Both the position numbers and the translations under genes were made by a program. A stretch of DNA of 64,000 nucleotides from positions 16,475,501-16,539,500 of the forward strand of contig JAUCBN010000014.1 of assembly GCA_035048815.1 (NCBI GenBank), read 5' to 3'. This document shows positions 1-11,506 of the stretch, in pieces. Position 1 is the stretch's first letter. The number at the start of each line of letters is the position of its first letter. A model generated the notes under the pieces. It was not told the origin of the DNA and made no database searches. It saw nothing but the letters and a program-made list of their open reading frames with translations. The stretch comes from Abelmoschus esculentus (taxonomy: Eukaryota > Streptophyta > Magnoliopsida > Malvales > Malvaceae).

Positions 1-285
1 AAACATGTCCCTTTTTCTCATGAAGATGGGTGTTTAAGAGCATCGTTTTGATTATTTGGATTACAAGCTTTAAAAAAGAGAAGTTCAGAGTTTCCATAAA
101 TAGAAAGCAAAGTTCTTTCCTTTGGCTGTGATAAATTCTCGCATTGAATTCCAACCATGGGAAATTGAAAATGGAAAGAAAAGATAGAAACCAATTTCCC
201 AGGTTTCATATATAAATATATACATTTACAGATTGGAGAAGAAAGATAAGAAGTGAAATCCTAAAGATCAAAACACAAGTCAAAC
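1..285 (+). promoter_or_regulatory. Upstream region and 5' leader of the proline transporter gene
   Basis: This AT-rich stretch contains no gene. A TATA-like run (ATATATAAAT) lies at about 209-218, roughly 70 bases before the start codon at 286, which leaves room for a short leader. The small antisense open frames here are not supported by any recognisable protein. Confidence 0.35.
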
Positions 286-3034
286 ATGGTAGCAGACAAT
301 AGATTTGATGTTGAAAATCATAAATCATCAGCTGCTGAGTTCCCACAATCTGCTCATCAGATTGGCGTTGGTATGTTCATTCTTTTTTACTGTTTTTTTT
401 TTCCGGGAAAATTTTTATTTTCTTTTCTCTTTCAAATATAGAAATTTTCCGGGTTTGTTTGGGTGAAAGATTGTATATTTATGTAAGCTATGAGCTAATT
501 CAATGGTGAAAATTAACATGCTTTTCATAGTTATGTATTTTTCTTCTTCTAACTGAAACCTCTTCTTCATAATATTTAAGTTAGAAGAGATTCGAGTGTG
601 ACGATCGAATACGAATATGATACCTTTAGATGTTGAACTCACCTACTTCATAGGTCTAATTTTAAGTTATATGTTGTTCTTGAGCTAATTTGGCCTTTCT
701 TGCTGAGATTACAGATCATTGGTTCCAAGCAGCTTTTGTGTTGACCACCGGTGTCAATAGTGTCTTCGTGTTGGGATACTCCGGTACCATCATGGTCCCT
801 CTCGGCTGGATCGGAGGTGTAGTCGGATTGGTTTTAGCCGCCGCCGCATCCTTGTATGCAAACTTGCTTGTTGCCAAGCTCCATGATTATAGAGGAAAAC
901 GCCATATCAGATACAGAGATCTTGCAGGAGAAATATATGGTACAAACTATTATTTTTTCCAATTTTAAAATATTAATTCATTATTTTATATTCATAATAT
1001 ACTTGAGTACTACAGGATAACTTTTAGTACAGATCTTAATGAAGTAATTATTTGTTTTCAACAGGTAAAAAAGCTTATCTTATATCATGGATATTGCAAT
1101 ATGTTAATTTATTCATGATTAATATTGGGTATCTTATCATGGGAGGTGCTTCTTTAAAGGTAATTCAACTTCTCTGTATTTAATTCTAATTACTTCTCTA
1201 TTTAAATGAGAAGCTTTAAAATTTACGAGATATTCTCGGTTTTAATTCTAAAGTCTCGAAAATTTTCGATGTAAGATTAGAGCATCCGAATAAGTTTAAA
1301 GGGTTTTTTTCTGAAGTAAAATGAATATTAATGCAATGCAGGCTTGTTATGTACTTTTCACTGAAGACCGTACCATGAAGCTTCCATACTTTACAGGCAT
1401 GGCCGGATTTGTTTGTATATTGTTTGCCATTTCAACGCCCAACCTGTCGTCCCTAAGAGCATGGCTTGGATGTTCCACAATTCTCAGCTTGATTTATATC
1501 GTTGTGGCTTCAGTGTTGGCTGCCCAAGATGGTAAGTTTTTTTCAAAACTATATACTAAAATTTTAAATGTTAAAAATTATTAATGTATATGATATACTA
1601 TTCGAAGATGTTCATGACAACATATCTCTATGTTCATGTTTGTGTTTGTAAGACACAATTTTTCAGAAAATGAAAATATCAAAACAACATCGAGATAATC
1701 TGTGTGTACAAGTTAAGTTTTACTTCTAGTGTACTCTAAACCTTCATATTACTTAATTACTTATTCTAAGGTATATTCAAACACGAACATACGGATATGA
1801 TTCAAGTCCGAAGATTTTTTAAATATATAAAAAAATATAATATATGTATCAATATTTAACGATGGTGTCTGATTTTATCAAATTTTCTGTGTTTTATTTA
1901 AGTAATGATACCCCATGTTTTGTTTGTAGCTATCAAATTACCACCAAGAGATTATAGTATCCATGGGACAACAAGTGGGAAAATATTAGAAATCATAGCG
2001 GTTTCTTCATCTCTTCTCTTTGCCTTCAATACAGGAATGGTTCCAGAAATACAGGTGAGACTAAAAGCATAAACATGGTATCTAGAAATCTATGTTATTC
2101 GAACTCAAGGATAAATATCGGATATGGATACATGTTTGACATGAGTATGTTCAATTCTTGTTCGAGTATCTTTCTGTTTTTAGTTCTCACTTTACCTCTT
2201 AACCATTGTTTTCACAACAGGCAACACTGAGGGAGCCATGTGTGGATAATATGCTGAAAGCTTTGTACTTTCAGTTCACGGTCGGATCGGTACCGATGTT
2301 CGCCGTTACATTTATCGGATATTGGGCATACGGATCTTCCGCACCGTCGTATTTGCTCAGTAGCGTGAGCGGTCCGGTATGGGTGAAGGCGATTGCCAAC
2401 ATTTCAGCCTTCCTACAATCAGTCATTTCCTTGCATGTAAGCAATAATACTTGCTTTCCGTTCTATCATTTTCAGTAAATACTGTGTTTGTAGGTCGGGT
2501 CGAGTTAGATTTAAACGTATCAACATTATAAACTTGGTCTAAATCCAAATACAAGGCTCGAGTTTCGACTTGATCAATCCGTATTTATAAATAACTCATC
2601 TCAGTCTGTTTAAGTCTGTATGTACTAACTCGATTTACCTTTCGTCCCGATCGTAGATATTCGCGAGTCTGGCATACGAGTACATGGACACAAAATTTGG
2701 AATCAGTGGAGGCGTGTTCGAGTTCAAAAGCTTATCTTTCCGGAGTGCAGCAAGAGGTGGCTACCTCGCCATCAGTTCACTCTTGGCGGCCCTACTTCCA
2801 TTCCTCGGCGATTTCCAGAGCCTGACCGGAGCATTGAGCACGTTTCCGTTAACCTTTATCCTGGCCAACCACATGTATCTGATGGCAAAGAAGGAGTCAC
2901 TGAGTAGTTCACAAAAATTATGGCATAAGCTCAATGTTGTGTTCTTTAGTTTGATGTCACTTGCCTCAACAGTTGCAGCTATAAGGCTTATAACAGGAGA
3001 TTCCAGCAAATTCAGTGTCTTTGCTGATCTTTGA
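286..3034 (+). CDS. ProT: Proline/compatible-solute transporter (ProT, AAAP family)
   Basis: Seven exons: 286-370, 715-939, 1065-1159, 1342-1531, 1930-2054, 2221-2436 and 2657-3034. All junctions are GT-AG and the phases close to a 437-residue protein, the usual ProT length (about 435-445). The protein is a multi-pass membrane protein with about eleven hydrophobic segments. The first conserved block is DHWFQAAFVLTTGVNS, followed by LGYSGTIMVPLGW and RYRDLAGEIYG, all typical of plant proline transporters. Known members import proline, glycine betaine and GABA with protons at the plasma membrane. The start at 286 is the first ATG and gives a short charged N-terminus, as in the family. The last intron carries decayed repeat sequence. 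The next gene downstream encodes eL33, a pairing I also recall for Arabidopsis ProT2. Substrate preference is inferred from family. Confidence 0.93.
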
Positions 3035-3673
3035 TGTCTCTAACTCGAATGTTTTTCTTCTGAGCTCGATCGAGTTTCAGTGTTCGAGTGATTAATTGGA
3101 GATGAAGATCGAACTGTTCGAGTTTATTTGAACATGTTTGATCTTCCGATAAAAAAATAACCTCCGGTATTTGTACTGGAGCTTGAATTCAAGTCCAGAT
3201 TGAAAATTTTCAATGTTAAATAAAAATAAAAAAGAGCTCGATTAAGCTACTATCAAAGTAAAATGATTAGAAATAATAAATTAAAGATTTATTTTAATTA
3301 AAAATTAATTTAAGGACTAAATTAAAATATATATAATCTAAGTGTTGAATTTTCATTTTAGCCAAAATTTCACCAAAGACTTGTAATTGTCCGACAAAAC
3401 CCGAATAATTCAACGATTTTTAATTAAAATTTTATTGTTTTTGAGATTTTTTAACCTTTGGGCCATTTCATATTAGAAACGCCCAAAGGCCGAACCAATC
3501 CCATGCTTTCACTAGGACCATAAGCGCCTATACTTACCGCCTAAAAACTACGCTCGCTCTATAATATAAATTCCCCAAACCCTAACATAATTAGGGTTGT
3601 TTTGGGTTTTCTCACTTGCAGTTGCCATCGTCGGAATCAAAAGGAGTAAGTTTCAGCTTCTGAATCGGACGAA
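3035..3673 (+). promoter_or_regulatory. Spacer with ribosomal-protein-type promoter (site II, telo-box, TATA)
   Basis: The first 400 bases are the 3' flank of the transporter gene and are AT-rich. The distal part looks like a plant ribosomal protein promoter. A site II core TGGGCC lies at about 3458-3463, a TATA-like TATAATATAAAT at about 3559-3571, and a telo-box AAACCCTAA at 3577-3586, followed by an inverted TTAGGGTT near 3591. Site II plus telo-box is the known co-expression signature of plant translation genes. The coding region starts at 3674. Confidence 0.7.
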
Positions 3674-4596
3674 ATGGTGAAAGGGCGCCAGGGAGAGCGA
3701 GTCAGGTACACTTTGAATTTGATCTCTTCATTTTCTCTTTGGAAACCCTTTTCTCCTGGTTCTGTTTTGATGTATAGAATTTAGTTTTCGGATTTAACTT
3801 AATCGTTTCCCTTTACATTTGTTCTTTTAACTGCAGACTCTATGTAAGAGGAACCATCTTGGGTTACAAGAGGTAATAAGAATTTAGTTTTTGGATGCCA
3901 GTTTTAATGGATTATTATGCGTGAATTAATTGAGCTAAGCGCCTGGTTTTGTAGTTTTCATTTATTTAATTGTTAGGAAAATGAGTAAAGGAAATAAGAA
4001 TTTAGTTGCATTGATTTAGAACTTAGAAGTTAGATCTTTATTGCCTATAGACTCGTGCTACTAACTTGTTTTTATGAACTGGATTTACAATTTGTGAAAC
4101 ATAGAGGACAAAAAGCAATTGCTTTGTTAACTAAAATGAGGATTCGGGTTTAGTTTATTAATCAAGTGTAGAAACTTGAAACTGAATTTTTCGAGCTGGT
4201 TTTCTTTGTTTAGCATTGTTGCTTAATTTTGTATTTGTTGATTGTTAGGTCGAAGTCAAACCAGTATCCAAACACTTCATTGATCCAGATTGAGGGAGTT
4301 AACACTAAGGAGGAAGTAGCATGGTATGCAGGCAAGCGGATGGCATATATTTACAAAGCTAAGGTGAAGAAGAATGGCTCGCACTACCGCTGCATTTGGG
4401 GAAAGGTTGCTAGACCACATGGTAATAGCGGTGTCGTTCGTGCTAAGTTCAAGTCTAATCTTCCCCCAAAATCTATGGTAAATGTGGTACATTTTTTGTA
4501 TTTAATGGCTTACTTTCTGTACTTTTGGTCTTAAAATATTTTGTTGCTTTGCAGGGAGATAGAGTCCGAGTGTTCATGTACCCCAGCAATATATGA
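3674..4596 (+). CDS. RPL35A: 60S ribosomal protein eL33 (L35a)
   Basis: Four exons: 3674-3705, 3837-3872, 4249-4477 and 4555-4596, giving 112 residues, the full family length. The N-terminus [20 protein letters not shown] and the core with WYAGKRMAYIYKAK and RCIWGKVARPHGNSG are diagnostic of eL33. The C-terminus ends VRVFMYPSNI, as in other plants. The protein is a structural component of the large cytosolic ribosomal subunit. The first exon has only 32 bases, so simple ORF scanning misses both ends of the gene. The promoter just upstream carries the telo-box and site II pair expected for a constitutive translation gene. Confidence 0.96.
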
Positions 4597-5864
4597 AGGT
4601 AATGTTGACTTCCGGTTTGTGATCTTTCTTAGTTATTTTTTTTCCTTATCATCTCTCGTAGTTTCGGATTTTTCTTCTTTCCTTGCAGTCGAATTGTCCG
4701 ACCGCATTCGATCAATGACTCGAGTTATTCCTTCTTTTCACTTTGTCTATGTAAACTTGGTCAAAATGATATTTGGACGAGACTAGTTTTGTCTACATGT
4801 TTTTTGTTCCCAAGATTTTTCAGTAATTTTTTCTTCTCTGTACTTTGAAGTTTTGGTAGTTTATGGAACTGAATAGCAAGATTGGTCTACTGTTCTTCGA
4901 TCTAGATTAATCAAATAATAAGTTGAATATTTAATTTTATAAAAATATTATTGTCTACGTATTTAATGGTATGACGTATAAAATATATTCTAAAAAAAAT
5001 AAAAGGAGCATCTTTTTAAGAAATTTCTCAAATTGTTCCAAGTCTCCTTTTATGCCAATGCGTTTCCACTACTAACATTCGGCTTTTCAATCGAACCAGA
5101 CAAAATTGAAAATATTTAAAATGTTGAAATAAATCATTTCTCATCAAATTAATCAAAATCTAAATAAAAAACAGATTAAATTCTGTGATTAGTCCCTATC
5201 CCGTGTATAAGTTTTGAATTTTGGTCCTTATATTTTAATTTGATCATTTTTAGTTCTAGATTTTTAAATTTTAATTTTAATAGTGGCTCAAATTGTAGTT
5301 TAAGTCAAATTCTGTGATTGGTTCATGTATAATGCGAACTTGGATTTAGTTATTATTCTAAAATTTAAAAATACATGGTTAAAAATGATTAAAAGTATAA
5401 AGACTAAATTTTCGACTTATGCATAATGCAAGGACTAATAGAAGAATTTAACCTAATTAGTTAATTAATTAGAAAAGAAAAAGAAATAAATAACACAAAC
5501 GCGTTTACTTCAATATAGTTTAAAATTTGTCTCTCTTCGTTTTCTCGGAGAGAAAATTTGCAGAGAGGCAACCATAGTTATTTCCATAACATTATTGATT
5601 TACTTCTTCCTTTTCATGTCTTTTGAGGTCAAGTTTTTCATTTTCCAGCTCTTTGGGATTCATTGATATTGTATTGAGAAACTTGAATAAGATCCATGGA
5701 AGCTAACTCCATCAATATTCTCTAAAAAAACCATTTTCCACACCAAAAACACAGGCAATCCCTCAAACTCTACTCAGATCCACCTTCGTATAACCCCCAG
5801 ATTCCATTTCTCTCAAAACCCAGTTTTTTAGCACCCAAATTAAGATACCCAGATTCTGAAAACC
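4597..5864. other. Intergenic region between eL33 and the nucleotide-sugar transporter
   Basis: No gene is seen. The eL33 3' UTR occupies the first 250 bases or so. An inverted-repeat element sits at 5173-5455 and is listed separately. From about 5515 the sequence becomes pyrimidine-rich, consistent with the 5' leader of the gene that starts at 5865. Confidence 0.6.
5173..5455. repeat. MITE-like foldback element of about 280 bp
   Basis: The left end (TTAAATTCTGTGATTAGTCC from about 5175) is mirrored at the right end (GGACTAATAGAAGAATTTAA to about 5451). The inverted similarity extends about 60 bases into each side, through the TTTTGGTCCTTATA and TATAAAGACTAAAT segments, at roughly 70-75 percent by eye. 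There is no coding capacity. I could not define a clean target-site duplication. Elements with the ATTAGTCC theme are frequent in dicot spacers. Confidence 0.65.
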
Positions 5865-8179
5865 ATGAAAAACCAATCGAAATTGTTCACGATCGGGCTA
5901 GTATCAGCCTGGTACACATCCAACATAGGTGTATTGCTGTTGAACAAATATTTACTAAGCAATTACGGCTTCAAGTACCCAATCTTCTTAACCATGTGTC
6001 ACATGACAGCTTGTTCTTTGTTGAGCTACATAGCGATTGCGTGGATGAAGATGGTTCCAATGCAAACGATTCGATCTAGGGTTCAGTTCTTCAAGATCTC
6101 GGCTTTGAGTTTAGTGTTTTGTGTGTCGGTGGTGTTTGGGAACATTTCTTTGAGGTATTTGCCGGTTAGTTTCAATCAAGCTGTCGGTGCTACGACGCCG
6201 TTCTTCACTGCGGTCTTCGCTTACTTGATGACATTGAAGAGGGAAGCTTGGCTTACGTATTTTACTCTTGTTCCTGTTGTTACTGGGGTTATCATTGCCA
6301 GTGGGGTATGTATATTTTTCTATTCTTTATTGTTTAATCAGTTGTTTTGCTTTATTTTGTTGGTTTGATATGTTTTTTAGGGTAAAGTTTTGGAATTGGT
6401 TTTGCTTCATTTTGTTTTGATTTGTAGGCTTTTGTTGTAAATGATAGCTTTTTAAGGGATTTCTTGAAGATTTGATTGGAATTTGGAAGTTGGCTATGCT
6501 TTATTTTGCTCAAAATTAGGTCACTTTTGCTATTGGAACATGTGGCTATGGCCTCCCACAATGTTCCAAATACTTGGGAAAATCTAACCGAACCGTGTTC
6601 GGATACAAATTTGTTTGCTTAATTTGGATGTTTCTCGTAATGGTCTTGATGATTTGTGGATTATCTTTTCTTCTCTCTTGGTTTGAATTGGATGATTGAG
6701 TCTTTAACTCTCATATGAAAACCTTGGTTGTTAATTGTTCATCAATGGTTCTTTGTAGTTTGTATATACTATTTCCTCACTTATTCATGCATTTCACATA
6801 TCATATCTTTTGAGTGTAGCATTAAAGAAGTGAGTTGTCTGAAATTCTATGATACTCGAGAGTCGAGACACAAGTCCGTGTATACTACAAGGGGATCTTC
6901 GTTTTTTTTAATGGTTTTCATGTATTTTGAGGTTATGTAGATTATATCCCCATGTCATGATATGTGTCACCAGTGTTGGACATTGGTGCTTTTATAGAAT
7001 GAAGAATTGGAGCTATATAGCTGGATTATGCCCCTTATTTGATTTGAAAACCGTCATTGTTCCTCTTTATCTTTTATAAACTTAAATTGTGTTCGCCATT
7101 ATTCACATTGTTTGGTTTCGTTTTCTTAACCCGGCCTCCGGTTCTTATTTTACATTATCGTTCAATTGGCTGTAGGGTGAACCGAGTTTCCATCTGTTTG
7201 GGTTTATCATGTGCATTTCAGCTACAGCTGCACGAGCTCTAAAGTCTGTTTTACAAGGAATTTTGCTTTCTTCCGAAGGGTGAGGAGATTGTATGCTTTG
7301 CTTCTGCTTCTATGGTTGATAGCATAATTTTTTAATATGTTTGCTTTAGTTAGGAGACTGGAAACTGGCGCTGAAAAATTATTGTGATTTATTTTAGAGA
7401 GAAGCTGAATTCCATGAACCTCCTCCTCTACATGGCTCCTATAGCTGTTGTATTTTTACTTCCGGCGACACTCATTATGGAGAAGAACGTGGTTGGGATC
7501 ACCCTCGCTCTTGCCCGTGATGATGTCAAGATCATTTGGTATCTACTATTCAATTCAGCACTAGCATATTTTGTGAATTTGACCAATTTTTTGGTCACGA
7601 AACACACCAGCGCCCTAACTTTGCAGGTATGTTATGCATCAGCTTCTTACGAGTTCATTATAATTATTTTGCATCTTTTCTTTGCAAATTTGAAGGCGGA
7701 TTCTATAAATCTTTTATACGATTTAGAGTTACATTAACACAACTGCACTTTGTTTAATCATTCATAGTATCTATCATTTAGTTGCTTATTACCAGCACAG
7801 TTACTACAAGGGTTACTTCTTTCTGCAATGGAATTAACATGAGTACACTTATCGAACAAGAAAGTAATTGTAAAGGTTTTGATTGGTTCAAACTCATAAA
7901 ATTACGAACAAAACCATCTTTTAATTGTTTATGTAACCAACCAAAGTAGTTCCTGTGATTGTTGCTTCTTTATGAAGTTTTCATTGAAATGAGCTACGTA
8001 TGGTATGTGTACTGAGATGTTTGCTCTTGCAGGTTCTAGGAAATGCAAAAGGAGCAGTAGCTGTGGTGGTTTCAATTTTAATTTTCAGAAATCCAGTCTC
8101 TGTTACCGGAATGCTCGGTTATACACTCACAGTTTTTGGGGTCATACTCTACAGTGAAGCCAAGAAACGAAGCAAATGA
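5865..8179 (+). CDS. Golgi nucleotide-sugar transporter (TPT/NST family, UUAT-like)
   Basis: Four exons: 5865-6305, 7176-7279, 7398-7626 and 8033-8179, all in phase, giving 306 residues. The protein has about ten hydrophobic segments and no cleavable transit peptide. It begins MKNQSKLFTIGLVSAWYTSN, followed by [71 protein letters not shown] and a C-terminal YSEAKKRSK. These match the KT/KD group of plant nucleotide-sugar transporters; the closest Arabidopsis proteins I recall are At3g11320 and At5g05820, related to the UDP-uronic acid transporters. Such proteins move nucleotide sugars into the Golgi lumen for cell-wall polysaccharide synthesis. The C-terminal lysine cluster fits Golgi/ER retention. 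The exact substrate cannot be read from sequence. Confidence 0.9.
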
Positions 8180-9202
8180 GACGCTGTCTACATGTTAGAT
8201 TGTCTTATATGTTCTTTCCTTTAGTGCAAGGACATTGATAATGTTTTAGAGGCAAAGTTTCAGTCACATGGTAGCATACGAGACTGCAGTTCTGCACCAT
8301 CCCTTCACCCCTTCACGGGAAACCGTTTTTTCTTTTGTATTGGTAATAGCCTTTGGATTTTAGTAAAAGAAAATAGAGAAATTGCCATTTTATGTTTCAT
8401 TCTTTCAGGAAAAAAGGTTGTAGAATTGGTGTTGTATACAGTTGATCTATTGTTTACAGTTCCTATATTTGATTATTAATGGCAAAGATAACTCAAAGTT
8501 CTATAGTTTAATGTAGCCTTTGTATGAATGGAATTATGCATGTATGATAATAGTGGCCATCATGATGGTCATGCAATAATGGTAGGATGATAAGAACCAA
8601 CAATTTGCATATCCTTTACATTCCAAAAAGTTTGAACTATAATTTGGTATTTTTCCTCATGTCAAAGGTTTGTATCGTGGTGGTGGGGGTTCTAGAAAAT
8701 GCTTGAGATTTCAACTTTGCCAGTGGTTGGTTTCCGACTCAGTGAGTTTGGCACACTGGGGAACACATACAATATCGGTACCAAGTCTGGGGAGTAAGTA
8801 AGCCAAGGAACATATACTTTGATACCTAGATGGGTTTTTTCTTAATTGAAAGTCTTAGTCTATAACTAAAAAGAGGATCAAGAGACAATAATTTGAGAAC
8901 TATAAAGGGATTAAATTCCAAATTTAAAATAATATTGGGACCAAATTGCTAATTTGAGTATTCCATAAAAGAAAAAGAGTATAGTAAAATAGAAGTTACT
9001 CAATTGTGAATAAAGTTATATTTATATCACTCAGTCATTAAAAGATGTGTTTAAATTATCTATTTATGGATAAAATTATATATCAGTCACTCTATTATAA
9101 ATAAAATTATATAGCAGTCACTCTATTATAAATAAAATTATATTAGCTACGGAATCACTTTACAGAATAGTATCTGAGCCTAAAATGATTCAATTTTAAA
9201 AT
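8180..9202. other. Intergenic region, transporter 3' flank
   Basis: The first 400 bases or so are probably the 3' UTR and flank of the transporter gene. The rest is AT-rich and without coding potential. A short tandem repeat is present at 9069-9146. Confidence 0.55.
9069..9146. repeat. 31-bp tandem repeat, about 2.5 copies
   Basis: A 31-base unit containing ATAAAATTATAT and CAGTCACTCTATTATA is repeated at 9069-9099 and 9100-9130, with a third partial copy from 9131. A more diverged copy may precede it near 9010-9040. It lies directly upstream of the tRNA relic in plus-strand order. Confidence 0.75.
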
Positions 9203-9275
9203 AAAAATTAATAGGGGTCGAACCTATGACCTTCTGCTTAGGAAACAGACGCTCTATCCACTGAGCTACAGGCAC
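9203..9275 (-). pseudogene. tRNA-Arg(CCU) relic with mismatched 3' acceptor strand
   Basis: Read on the minus strand from 9275, the sequence has an intact D arm with A box (TAGCTCAGTGGATAGAGC), an anticodon arm with loop TTCCTAA (anticodon CCU), and a perfect T arm with B box (GGTTCGACCCC). It resembles the plant nuclear tRNA-Arg(CCU). The 5' acceptor strand is GTGCCTG, but the seven bases after the T stem are TAATTTT, which cannot pair with it. The internal Pol III promoter is present and a T-rich stretch follows, so it could be transcribed, but it should not mature into a chargeable tRNA. It may be a truncated gene copy or a SINE-type head. Confidence 0.8.
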
Positions 9276-9880
9276 ATTGTTGGAAGAAGTTATTGTTAAG
9301 TGTTTTATATGTTTTAAAATACTTATCCCTATCTAAATAAGGATAACGACGGAAACCTTACTTGTTTATACTTTAGTATATTTAATTACAAAAATTATAG
9401 TGTATGTACTTTATTAAAACATTAAAAATATTTGTAAACATATATTATCTTTTTAATTACTTTAAGACTATTAAAAATAATTAATTTATTCAACAGTCTA
9501 TCAAAAATAAAACGCACAATATTATAAATTTTATGTTTTATTAAATAGAAACAAGGATGTTTTAATTTGATAGACAATAACAACTGATTTATAGGTTTAG
9601 CGTTAAAACTTAATGTTAAGCTCCAAATTTACTGGAATAGATTTAAAGTTTGCCCATGTATGTGAAAATATTTTTTAAGGTTTATATCGTATGTAAAATA
9701 TATAATTTGTTATTTATGCATTTTAAATATTTTATCTACAATAGTAAAATACTATAAATGGAGTAAATCCCTAATTGGGTAAAGACTGGGACTCATTAAA
9801 TTATGACAACTGCAGATACATTTATCTACAATTTTTCATTTTCAGATAACAAAAGAAAAGAAAAAAGAAACATTAATTGT
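9276..9880. other. AT-rich spacer
   Basis: About 600 bases of very AT-rich sequence. I see no gene, no RNA and no clear repeat. Confidence 0.5.
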
Positions 9881-10439
9881 TTAATCAATACCTTCTTCTC
9901 TTAAGCACGAAATTTTAGCACCCTCACTGTTCCAACACGGTTCATCTGAGCCGCAAGGTCCCATCGCCTTATTAGCATCAGGATTGTCACGGCTGATGCT
10001 GCTACATCGTTTTATAATGCTATCTATCATGGAGCTGGAAGAAAGTGTGACCAAACTCACGGCGGCAATGCCTTTGGCAATGGCGGTAATGTCTTCAGTT
10101 CCACTGTATAGACCACGGCTTCCAGCAACAAGGATACCCTTTTTCTCGTCAGCGCTGGTTAGAACTGCTGGAAGTACATCAATAAAAGGAGGGTTACTCT
10201 GTGTTGAACCACTGATAAGAAGCCGAAGAGTTTCCCTAACACCCTTTACGACCACGGATTCGGAATTCACGAGTTGTGGAGGTAAGGGAGGAATTGTGGT
10301 TGAAAGGGAGGGTCCGGCACTAACCAAGGAACCTTGTCCTCCTGAACCTGAAAAGCAAACATCAATGACATCGGCAGTAGGACTAATGGTTCTGGGAGGA
10401 AAGCTGAAAAATCTAACGCACAGAAAATCTATATCAGTT
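9881..10439 (-). pseudogene. Orphan protein-coding fragment, function unknown
   Basis: One reading frame stays open on the minus strand from about 10439 down to a stop at 9881-9883 (about 185 codons), with higher GC than its surroundings. A stop lies immediately upstream and there is no in-frame ATG near the start. It therefore looks like the last exon of a gene or a fragment of one. Acceptor-like tracts (TTTTTCAG, GCTTTTCAG) occur near its 5' end. The predicted peptide is rich in Ser, Pro and Gly at first (SGSGGQGS, IPPLPPQL), then contains GILVAGSRGLYSGTEDITAI, and ends with a Cys-rich tail (GPCGSDEPCWNSEG). I recognise no domain. No matching upstream exons are visible between 10460 and 11500, which favours a relic. 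Confidence 0.45.
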
Positions 10440-11506
10440 TAATTTCGCATTCTATAACATACGAAATAATAATTTGTATCTTGCAAGATGTAAATTATGT
10501 CTATGTGTACAAAAAGAAGATTATTCTTTAAAATAAAGTTTAAGGGAGTTATTTTTTAAATAAAAAATAAAAAGAGAATATCCTTTTAATTAAGCTTATT
10601 TACCTCATGCTATATATAAAAAATAATATAGTTAATTAGTTAATTTCATAAATGATGTGATGAGAATAATTTATTTAACAATAAAACAAAGTTTATAAAT
10701 AAAGAGGAAAACACGGTTGAATGTGAAAATTATTTATAGAATATGAAAAATTATTTCATGAATCATTCTCGTCACATTATTTATGGGATCAACTAATCAA
10801 ATATATTAATTTTTTTCTTCTCAGCTTTTTTATTAAGTGAATCTTTACTGTAAATTAAATTTTTATATATTTTTAACAAATAAAAAATTATTTAATAAAA
10901 ATAAAAAAAATAAAAAATTATAAAATAAATACAGATTGATGTAAATGATAACTCTTAATATACTTTCTTATAAAATTGAGTTAATTGTTATTCAGTTTGA
11001 GATCCGTGTTTTGATTGCTTGGTTAAAAATCCACGTCGTATTTTATTTAGTTGTGTGAACCCTACCAGAATATAAAATGCCACGTCAGAGGAGAGGATGA
11101 GTAATTAACTGGTTTTGCTAATTTAAATAATTAATTTTTAAGATCTTTTTATAAGTCTGTGTAGTGTTGTTTGTTATATAATTACCTTTTTATTAGTTGA
11201 TATGGTCTTAAATTAAAATTTAATCTCAAATTTTCTGTTGAGAATCATTAAAAAAATCATACAATTGAACTCTATCAAAACTAACAATATATAAGTTTTT
11301 TATTAAAAAAATAAGTAAAAGTCTGAATAATTCATGAATTGTATATTGATTTTATTTGGACAAGTAATCTGTCTATATCTATACCTTTTGTTTCAAGGTA
11401 TAATACAATAATATATGGTACAATCCGAGTTTGAATATATTGGGAGACAACTTACTAGTTTGGAATTCGAAAGAAATAGGAGGCGGGGAACAAACCAGTT
11501 TTTGAG
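10440..11506. other. AT-rich spacer with one foldback element
   Basis: No gene is seen between the orphan fragment and the 3' end of the PXN gene. A hairpin-forming repeat at 10623-10815 is listed separately. The remainder is low-complexity AT sequence and, close to 11500, the PXN 3' UTR. Confidence 0.5.
10623..10815. repeat. Foldback (MITE-like) inverted repeat
   Basis: The arm at about 10623-10690 (ATAAATGATGTGATGAGAAT inside it) is mirrored at about 10745-10815 (ATTCTCGTCACATTATTTAT inside it). The arms are about 60-65 bases and roughly 80 percent similar by eye, separated by about 60 bases. There is no coding content and no clear target-site duplication. Confidence 0.65.

Noticed and set aside
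3706..4248. snoRNA genes in the introns of eL33
   Set aside because: Plant ribosomal protein introns sometimes host box C/D snoRNAs, but I found no convincing C and D box pair here.
9984..10442. 152-codon plus-strand frame over the orphan fragment
   Set aside because: The opposite strand has the longer coding-like frame; this one looks like its shadow. Since the fragment itself is unassigned, the choice is not certain.
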